NCBI GenBank assembly: GCA_029881635.1
Contig: JAOUMG010000024.1
Coordinates: 1 to 10,684, forward strand
Length of the DNA: 10,684 bases
Direction: 5' to 3'
Source: Paracoccaceae bacterium
GTDB taxonomy: Bacteria > Pseudomonadota > Alphaproteobacteria > Rhodobacterales > Rhodobacteraceae
The translations under genes and the position numbers were made by a program. Shown one piece after another: positions 5,667 to 10,684 of this stretch (position 1 is the stretch's first letter; each line of letters begins with the position of its first letter). The notes beneath the pieces are model-generated. The model saw only the letters and a list, made by a program, of their open reading frames with translations. It was not told the DNA's origin and searched no databases.

Positions 5667-7694
5667 TCAGGGCTGTGACTGATCCGCAACTTTTGGGTCC
5701 ACCGCTGGCAACCAAAGCTCAAACGTCGAGCCTTTTCCAGGTTCGCTGAAAACCCGAATCTCTCCGCCACTGCGCGTAATCAGATTGCGGCTGATTGACA
5801 GGCCAAGCCCAGTGCCCGCACCTCGTTTCATTGTGAAAAACGGGTCAAAAATGCGTTGGATTACATCGTCGGGCATTCCTACGCCGGTATCCTTAACCGT
5901 GATACAGATCATAGGTTGCCCGCTCCGGTCGGCCATATGGCTGCTCAGTTTTAGATGCCCACCCTCGGGCATGGCCTGAATGGCATTGACCATGAGATTC
6001 ACCAGAACCTGCTGTAACTCGGTCTGGTTCATGGCGACGGCTGCCCCGGCGCACAGGTCCAGTTCAACCGCTATCTCGGCCCTGGAAAGCAAGTGCTGAA
6101 CCAAGGGCAGGGTGTCTTTGATGACCTTATCCGGGCTGTTCCCCATGCCGGTTTCCGCATATTCCTCGGGGCGGGCAAATTGCAGAAGTTTACTGACAAG
6201 AATGTGGATGGCCTGGATCTGTTCAACGATCAGGGTAAATTCGGTTTTCAGCTCTTCAGCGCGCGCGCCAAGATCGGCGTGAATGACATCAACATTTCCC
6301 TGAATGACCGCCAGTGGATTATTGATTTCATGGGCAACGCCTGCGGTAATTTCACCGATCGCCGCCAGCTTTTCTGACACGATCAACTGCCTTGTTGTGA
6401 CTTCCAACTGGCGGTTCACCTCTTCCAGATCCCGGGTACGTTCGGCAACGCGGTTTTCCAGTTCCTCTGCCCAGTTGCGCAATGCCCGGTCACGTTGCTG
6501 AAGCTGATCGAGCAGTTTGTCGAGATGTATGGCGACCCGACCGATTTCGTCATCGGCACCCCGCGTCCCAGATCTTGCCCCCAGATCACCGGCTTCGACC
6601 TTGCCGATCGTGTGTGTCATGCGTTCCAGCGGCTTGAAAATACCCTGCGCCCAGCGCAATAGGATTGGCACGGACAGTAGCAGTATGGCCAGAAAACTCA
6701 GGCCGATTTGCTGAATGGTTCGCCAGCGGGCTTCGGCAAAGGGGGCCTCCAGAAATCCGACATAGAGCATGCCAACCCGGGCGCCAAAACTGTCGATGAT
6801 CGGTTCATAGGCCGACACGTACCAATCATTGACCACAAATGCGCGGTCAAGCCAAACGCGCCCTTCGTCCAGAACCCGCGACCGGACAGCGGCCGAGACC
6901 CGCGTGCCAAGCGCACGCACATCTTCGAACAGCCGCACATTGGTGGATACGCGCACATCTTCAAGGAAAAGCGTTGCCGTCCCACGGCTGCCCTCGGTCA
7001 GACTGGCTGCGGGGTAGACCAATTCATTGATTTCGTCGATGAAGGCCAGGTTGCGGTTCAGCAAAAAGCCCCCAACAAGCGCCCCGCCCGGTGCAGGCGC
7101 CGCAGCATGCACCATCATACCCCGCGTCTCTTCGGTTCGATCGGTGGGAACCGCTGCAGGCGTCGGCAGCAGCACTAACAAGGCTTTTTTGGCAAGATCT
7201 GCGCTAAAACGCTGCAATTCATCAGGACCGAATATGTCAATGGCTGCACGCTCTTGCCCCGCCAAAGCGGCCTTGACGACCGGCCAGTCCGCCAAACCCT
7301 CCGTATCGGTAACCGAGGGCGATGACAGCACATTGCCAGCCTCATCAATCATGTAGAGAAAGTCGAGCCCCAGTTCCTGCCGTTCCCCCGCAAGGAAAAC
7401 CTCCAAGGTGCTATCACCAGCTTTGATTTTCGTTTCCAATCTGGCCGACTGGCTGAGTGCTGCGATTGCGGCCCTCCGGCTTGCCAGAAGGCCCGCCAGA
7501 TGCTGGTGGGCAATCGTCAGTTCGCCATTAACCTTGGAAATCAGCACTTCGTCAAAGCGGCGCGACCAGTTGGTTACCGTTACACCCAAAAGCAACGGCA
7601 AAATCAGGAGCATCGGCAACAGAGCAAGCAGCAGCAGCCGGGCTCGGACAGAGTGCCGGAATGCCAGAGGTGGCGTCACCGGCGGCTCAGACAT
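5667..7694 (-). CDS. Membrane sensor histidine kinase with periplasmic Cache-type sensor and HAMP
   Basis: This 675-residue inner-membrane kinase is the partner of the regulator directly upstream. A first membrane helix (about 17-40) is followed by a large periplasmic domain (about 41-326). That domain looks like a Cache sensor; segments such as FLYMIDEAGNVLSS, GGFLLNRNLAFIDEI and SAYEPIIDSFGARVGMLYVG fit the Cache_3-Cache_2 group. A second helix (about 327-346) leads to a HAMP domain (347-400) and a coiled coil (about 400-440). The HisKA dimerisation domain has the phospho-acceptor H455 in GVAHEINNPLAV. The ATPase domain has N570 (NLMVNAIQAM), DTGVGM (602-607), FDPFF (616-620) and GTGLGLSIS (627-635). 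All catalytic boxes are present. The ATG at 7694 overlaps the regulator's end by 8 bases (ATGTCTGA), so translation is coupled. A GTG at 7706 is a less likely start. Ligand unknown; small carboxylates are common for this sensor fold. Confidence 0.93.
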   Translation of the reverse strand: MSEPPVTPPLAFRHSVRARLLLLALLPMLLILPLLLGVTVTNWSRRFDEVLISKVNGELTIAHQHLAGLLASRRAAIAALSQSARLETKIKAGDSTLEVFLAGERQELGLDFLYMIDEAGNVLSSPSVTDTEGLADWPVVKAALAGQERAAIDIFGPDELQRFSADLAKKALLVLLPTPAAVPTDRTEETRGMMVHAAAPAPGGALVGGFLLNRNLAFIDEINELVYPAASLTEGSRGTATLFLEDVRVSTNVRLFEDVRALGTRVSAAVRSRVLDEGRVWLDRAFVVNDWYVSAYEPIIDSFGARVGMLYVGFLEAPFAEARWRTIQQIGLSFLAILLLSVPILLRWAQGIFKPLERMTHTIGKVEAGDLGARSGTRGADDEIGRVAIHLDKLLDQLQQRDRALRNWAEELENRVAERTRDLEEVNRQLEVTTRQLIVSEKLAAIGEITAGVAHEINNPLAVIQGNVDVIHADLGARAEELKTEFTLIVEQIQAIHILVSKLLQFARPEEYAETGMGNSPDKVIKDTLPLVQHLLSRAEIAVELDLCAGAAVAMNQTELQQVLVNLMVNAIQAMPEGGHLKLSSHMADRSGQPMICITVKDTGVGMPDDVIQRIFDPFFTMKRGAGTGLGLSISRNLITRSGGEIRVFSEPGKGSTFELWLPAVDPKVADQSQP

Positions 7695-9078
7695 TCCACA
7701 TGGCACATTTGCGATCTATCGTTTTTCGAGACACGCCAAGTCGGCGCGCTGCCTCGGCCCGGTTTCCGCCCGATGCTTCTAGTATCGCCATGATGTGTCG
7801 CCGTTCCACTGCGTGGAGCGATTCAACCGGTTCTTCGTCAACAACCGCTTCGTCACTGGCAAATTCTGGGGGAAACTCACCCAATATGAGAGATCGTTCA
7901 ATCAGATTGCGCAATTCGCGTACATTACCCGGCCATTCATACCGCGCGAGTTTTCGGGTAACAGCCTCAGTCAATGGCAGCCGGTTGACGCCCAATTCAC
8001 GCGACAGGCCATCCATGAAGAGTTCGGCCAATTCGGCAATATCGCCCACGCGTTCGCGCAATGCCGGCATGTGCAGGCCCATCACGTTTATCCTGTGATA
8101 CAGGTCTTTGCGAAAGCGCCCTTCGGCAACTGCTTTTTCCAGATCTGCATTGGTTGCGCAGACAAACCGCAGGTTAAGCGGTACTTCGCGGTCCGATCCA
8201 ACCGGGCGGATGCGGTTGTCTTCGATGACACGCAACAAGGTCGCCTGAACCGCCAAAGGCAGTTCGACGACCTCGTCCAAGAACAACGTCCCTCCACTAG
8301 CCAGAAGCAGCAGCCCGTCTTTATGCTTGGTATCGGGCCCGATATCACCGAACAGATCCGATGCAACGCCCTCGGCAGAGATGTTGGCACAGTTGATGGG
8401 AACGAACGGCTTGTCACCACGATCCGACATCGCATGCAATGTACGCGCGGCGATTTCTTTACCGGTGCCGCTTTCGCCGGTCAGCAACACAGGCGTCGGC
8501 AGGCGCGCAACCTTTTCCAACGCGTTCCTGACAGTTTCAATCCGAGGAGACCGCCCGAGCAAACGCCCGCGGGCTGCCTTGCCATCGAAGCTAAGTTCAT
8601 GTTTCAGCAACGAGTTTTCGCGGCGCAAAAGCCGCTGATCGATTGATCGGCGGACCGCATTCAGCAATTGGTTTGACCGGAACGGTTTTAGTACCAGGTC
8701 TGTCGCCCCAACCCTTAATGCGTGAATAGCGGTGTCCAGATCCGCATAAGCGGTCATCAGGATCACCTCAGAGAAAAAGCCGACCCGTCGCTGTTCGGCC
8801 AGCCAGTCAAGGCCGGACTGCCCCGGCATGACATTGTCGAGGATCACCAGATCAAAATGCTGTGCATCCAGAAGTTTCGACGCGGCTTCGGCATTTGCGG
8901 ATTCTTCGATGCGCTTGCACAACGGGCTGAGCGTACGGACAAGGAAATTTCGCATCCCCGGTTCGTCATCTACAACGAGGATAGAGACCTGACGCAAAGC
9001 TGCATCGTGATGGGCATCTTCATCGTTTGGCATCGCGCGCGGAATATCGGTTGCGGCGGTCATAGTCATATCAGGCAT
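7687..9078 (-). CDS. NtrC-family response regulator (AAA+ type) lacking the GAFTGA motif
   Basis: This 463-residue DNA-binding response regulator is the likely target of the kinase downstream. The receiver domain (about 30-145) has the acidic pair D37/D38, phospho-acceptor D81, T109 and K131. The AAA+ domain (about 170-400) has Walker A GESGTGKE (201-208), Walker B GGTLFLDEV (262-270), the Arg-finger region RFRKDLYHRI and sensor II GNVRELRN. The FIS-type helix-turn-helix is at 438-460 (GGNRAEAARRLGVSRKTIDR). Between LFG (242-244) and GGTLF, where sigma-54 activators carry GAFTGA, only 17 residues (DIGPDTKHKDGLLLLAS) are present and the motif is missing. It therefore probably does not activate sigma-54 polymerase and resembles R. 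capsulatus NtrC/HupR in this respect. AAAGG lies 3 bases before the ATG at 9078; an in-frame ATG at 9069 is better spaced. About 30 residues precede the receiver domain, longer than usual. Confidence 0.94.
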   Translation of the reverse strand: MPDMTMTAATDIPRAMPNDEDAHHDAALRQVSILVVDDEPGMRNFLVRTLSPLCKRIEESANAEAASKLLDAQHFDLVILDNVMPGQSGLDWLAEQRRVGFFSEVILMTAYADLDTAIHALRVGATDLVLKPFRSNQLLNAVRRSIDQRLLRRENSLLKHELSFDGKAARGRLLGRSPRIETVRNALEKVARLPTPVLLTGESGTGKEIAARTLHAMSDRGDKPFVPINCANISAEGVASDLFGDIGPDTKHKDGLLLLASGGTLFLDEVVELPLAVQATLLRVIEDNRIRPVGSDREVPLNLRFVCATNADLEKAVAEGRFRKDLYHRINVMGLHMPALRERVGDIAELAELFMDGLSRELGVNRLPLTEAVTRKLARYEWPGNVRELRNLIERSLILGEFPPEFASDEAVVDEEPVESLHAVERRHIMAILEASGGNRAEAARRLGVSRKTIDRKCAMWNV

Positions 9079-9090
9079 CAGCCTTTCGCA

Positions 9091-9216
9091 TCAGTCCAGG
9101 CGGACAGCCGCACCGGTGCTTGCTTCCTGACTAGAAAACCCGGCCCGATCAAGCCCAAGATCGGCGGCGACGGCGATGACTGCAATGGCCAGAAAAGCCA
9201 GGAACATGCTTCTCAT
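9091..9216 (-). CDS. 41-residue predicted membrane microprotein downstream of the FDH gamma subunit
   Basis: This small gene reads MRSMFLAFLAIAVIAVAADL (first 20 residues) and continues with a polar tail containing GLDRAGFSSQEASTG and ending AVRLD. A GGAGAC ribosome site (9221-9226) sits at proper spacing before the ATG at 9216. Residues about 4-19 form one hydrophobic helix preceded by an arginine; the remaining 22 residues should face the periplasm, or be released if the helix acts as a signal peptide. The gene starts 68 bases after the gamma subunit stop and ends 12 bases before the regulator start, same strand. I do not recognise a family. It could be a small accessory subunit of FDH, a regulator of the adjacent kinase, or a leader peptide. 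Evidence for translation is the ribosome site, tight packing and protein-like composition. Confidence 0.65.
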   Translation of the reverse strand: MRSMFLAFLAIAVIAVAADLGLDRAGFSSQEASTGAAVRLD

Positions 9217-9232
9217 ATCTGTCTCCAGTCCC

Positions 9233-9256
9233 GCGTTCGGAAAGGGCCCGAAACGC
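9233..9256 (-). other. Hairpin between FDH gamma subunit and microprotein
   Basis: In minus-strand RNA, GCGTT pairs with AACGC. After one bulged U, CGGG pairs with UCCG around a CCCUU loop. The stem lies in the 68-base gap, just upstream of the microprotein ribosome site. There is no T-run. It could adjust mRNA stability or relative expression between cistrons. Confidence 0.3.
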
Positions 9257-9284
9257 TGCGAATACATTCAATAAAGGTGCGCAA

Positions 9285-10496
9285 TTATTCAGCGGGCGTT
9301 TCTGAAATGGTCAGGTTTGCGTCCTTTTGCGTCACCTCATCGTACCACAGACCATGGTGTTCCTTTGCCCATTGAACGTCAACCTCTCCGGTTCCCATCG
9401 CGTCAAATGCGCCTTCCATACCGACAGAGCCGAGATAGATATGGGCAATGATGATGGCCATGAAAACAAAGGCGACGATACCGTGCCATAGCTGCGCCAA
9501 TTGCATTTCCTGATGCGGTCCGAGTGCAGTGGGCAGTTCGCCAAATCCAAGCAGTTGCGGCAACCCGATGGCGTTCAGCTTTTCGAAGGTTACCGCGAAC
9601 ATGGGCAGTTCGAACGGGAAAAGCAGTGACAGGCCGGAAAGCGATATCGAAACACCCAGCACCAAGACCGACCAGAAAATGATCTTTTGCCCCGCATTGA
9701 ACTTCTTGGCAGGCGGATGGACACCTTTGGTGAACAATCCGCCGCCCACGGCCAACCATTTAAGGTCATGGCGGTTCGGAATGTTATGCGCGATCCAAAA
9801 TACCGTCACCAGTACAAGGCCCAGCATGAATGCCCACGCCACATTGTTATGCAGCCATTTACCCGCAATCGCGATAGTGGAGAAGGCGTCTTTGCCAAAC
9901 AGTGGTATGAGCGCCATCCGCCCGAAAAGCGTGATCAGGCCTGTCACACCCAGAACGATAAAGGATCCGGCCAACAACCAATGGGCAAAGCGTTCGATGG
10001 CGTTAAACCGCATAATGGTCCGACCAGCCGCTTCTCCATCCAGACGGATCTTGCCACGCAATGCATAAAACAGAACCAAAACGCCCAGCATGCCCAGCAA
10101 CAGGTAGCCACCCCATTTCGCGAGAGGACCCTCGCGGAACTGCAGCCACGCCATGCCCCCGTCTTGAATCAGCACACCTGCCGCAGGTCCCAGAGACGAT
10201 ACCGTCACATCCGCAGACCCGTAACGCATGGCTCGCCACAGCTCCGGGTCCGATGCGCCACCCAGCGTACCCAACTGCTCTGCTATGCCAGCGGCCGTGG
10301 AATCTGAACCGGTCGCATCACGGCGAAACGCATCGTCGATATTCTCACCTCGCTGGCGGGCCAGAATATCCTCCAGAGTTTGAGCGCCTCCGGTCGTGGC
10401 ACGACTATCGACACCAGATTGCGCCAGACTTCCCTCTGGTGACAAAAGAACCAACATTAGCGCCAATAGAACACCAGAAAGTCTTCGCAGGGTCAT
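9285..10496 (-). CDS. Formate dehydrogenase cytochrome b (gamma) subunit, N-terminally extended
   Basis: This 403-residue inner-membrane di-haem cytochrome b (FdnI/FdoI family) passes electrons from the periplasmic FDH alpha/beta subunits to quinone. A signal-like helix (about 5-25, LSPEGSLAQS) begins a periplasmic extension of about 100 residues without obvious motifs. The extra helix at 129-146 precedes the core. Core helices lie near 171-192, 217-237, 272-293 and 335-357. Likely haem ligands are H172 (ERFAHW), H216 (KWLHNN), H338 (LWHGI) and H352 (IAHIYLG). NIPNRHDLKWL is typical of the family. E. coli FdnI is about 217 residues, so this is the long form found in alphaproteobacteria. The ATG at 10496 is chosen for the signal peptide; its ribosome site is weak (GGGAC/GGCGG). 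The beta subunit tail lies 122 bases upstream; microprotein, regulator and kinase follow. Confidence 0.93.
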   Translation of the reverse strand: MTLRRLSGVLLALMLVLLSPEGSLAQSGVDSRATTGGAQTLEDILARQRGENIDDAFRRDATGSDSTAAGIAEQLGTLGGASDPELWRAMRYGSADVTVSSLGPAAGVLIQDGGMAWLQFREGPLAKWGGYLLLGMLGVLVLFYALRGKIRLDGEAAGRTIMRFNAIERFAHWLLAGSFIVLGVTGLITLFGRMALIPLFGKDAFSTIAIAGKWLHNNVAWAFMLGLVLVTVFWIAHNIPNRHDLKWLAVGGGLFTKGVHPPAKKFNAGQKIIFWSVLVLGVSISLSGLSLLFPFELPMFAVTFEKLNAIGLPQLLGFGELPTALGPHQEMQLAQLWHGIVAFVFMAIIIAHIYLGSVGMEGAFDAMGTGEVDVQWAKEHHGLWYDEVTQKDANLTISETPAE

Positions 10497-10533
10497 CCGC
10501 CGGTCCCGATCTTTGAGTGACTGTCGTTAGAGA

Positions 10534-10557
10534 TAGGAACACCTAATGATGTTCCTA
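10534..10557. promoter_or_regulatory. Perfect inverted repeat TAGGAACA-N8-TGTTCCTA
   Basis: Two perfect 8-base arms surround an 8-base spacer, 37 bases before the start of the FDH gamma subunit. On RNA it is a hairpin; on DNA it has the size and symmetry of an operator, with half-site centres 16 bases apart. No T-run follows. It may bind a dimeric regulator, possibly the neighbouring NtrC-type protein, or shape the mRNA between the beta and gamma cistrons. Confidence 0.45.
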
Positions 10558-10572
10558 CCCGAGTTTTCTTGA

Positions 10573-10599
10573 GGGAGCCGCAATCTGAATGCAGCCCCC
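10573..10599 (-). other. RNA hairpin after the FDH beta subunit stop
   Basis: In minus-strand RNA, GGGGGCUGCA pairs with UGCGGCUCCC over 10 base pairs with a 7-base loop. Two of the pairs are G-U. Read on the plus strand these would be A-C mismatches, so the structure fits a minus-strand transcript. It begins 19 bases after the beta stop and has no T-run, so it looks like a stability or processing hairpin more than a terminator. Confidence 0.5.
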
Positions 10600-10618
10600 A
10601 ATTTCTAGCCGTCTGGTA

Positions 10619-10684
10619 TCAGTTGGCGGCTTTTTGCTCGTAAGCCGTACCCCAACCCCAGGCACCGGATCCAAAGCCGCGGGC
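10619..10684 (-). CDS. Formate dehydrogenase iron-sulfur (beta) subunit, C-terminal end only
   Basis: The window edge cuts this gene; only the last 21 codons and the TGA stop are present. They read ARGFGSGAWGWGTAYEQKAA then N. The RGxGSGAWGWxTAY ending is, from memory, that of the short 4Fe-4S beta subunits (about 200 residues) of alphaproteobacterial FDH, which transfer electrons from the molybdenum/tungsten subunit to the cytochrome b subunit. The position directly upstream of the gamma subunit on the same strand agrees. No iron-sulfur cysteine lies in the visible part, so the call rests on this tail and context. Confidence 0.7.
   Translation of the reverse strand, partial: ARGFGSGAWGWGTAYEQKAAN

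Noticed and set aside
7795..8646. Long plus-strand open frame of 283 codons opposite the response regulator
   Set aside because: It is antisense to a gene with clear receiver, AAA+ and helix-turn-helix motifs. The translation has no family signature, and such frames are common opposite high-GC genes.
9687..10307. Plus-strand open frame of 206 codons opposite the FDH gamma subunit
   Set aside because: The minus-strand membrane protein explains this region; the antisense product is rich in Gln, His and Arg as expected of a shadow frame.
1..10684. CRISPR array, insertion sequence or prophage-like content
   Set aside because: No repeated spacer pattern, transposase, terminal repeats flanked by target duplications or phage genes were seen; composition is even across the window.

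Overview
The window looks like chromosomal DNA of an alphaproteobacterium, most likely a Rhodobacterales (Roseobacter/Rhodobacter-type) species. I base this on the moderately high GC, the alphaproteobacterial style of the formate dehydrogenase (FDH) subunits, the NtrC-family regulator without a GAFTGA motif, and the tRNA sequence. This assignment comes from sequence character, not a database search. I see no insertion sequence, phage gene, CRISPR array or other sign of a mobile island. Almost all DNA is accounted for by compact housekeeping and respiratory genes, and no stretch over 300 bases lacks a gene.

Layout from left to right. A CAU-anticodon tRNA gene (minus, 126-202) has a recognisable promoter. 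Next is a UDP-glucuronate 4-epimerase-type sugar epimerase (minus, 358-1371). A short divergent promoter region with a nested dyad separates it from selD (plus, 1482-3674), in which an NADH-dehydrogenase-like flavoprotein domain is fused to selenophosphate synthetase. Convergent with selD, 12 bases between stops, is mnmH/selU (minus, 3687-4754), tRNA 2-selenouridine synthase, a direct user of selenophosphate. Then comes an exported L,D-transpeptidase (minus, 4854-5450).

The right half is read entirely on the minus strand. From upstream to downstream it holds the 3' end of a probable FDH iron-sulfur (beta) subunit (10619-10684, cut by the window edge) and a 122-base spacer with two strong RNA hairpins. 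These are followed by the FDH cytochrome b (gamma) subunit (9285-10496), an unannotated-looking 41-residue membrane microprotein (9091-9216), an NtrC-type response regulator (7687-9078) and a membrane sensor kinase (5667-7694). The last two overlap by 8 bases and are surely translated together.

Two themes emerge. The first is selenium: selD and mnmH make and use selenophosphate for tRNA, and the nearby FDH could also use selenium if its catalytic subunit, outside the window, is the selenocysteine type. The second is respiratory formate oxidation with an attached signalling module. The regulator lacks the sigma-54-contacting GAFTGA loop, so it probably works with the housekeeping polymerase, as described for Rhodobacter capsulatus NtrC and HupR. 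The microprotein, the inter-cistronic hairpins and this regulator are the parts most worth following up.
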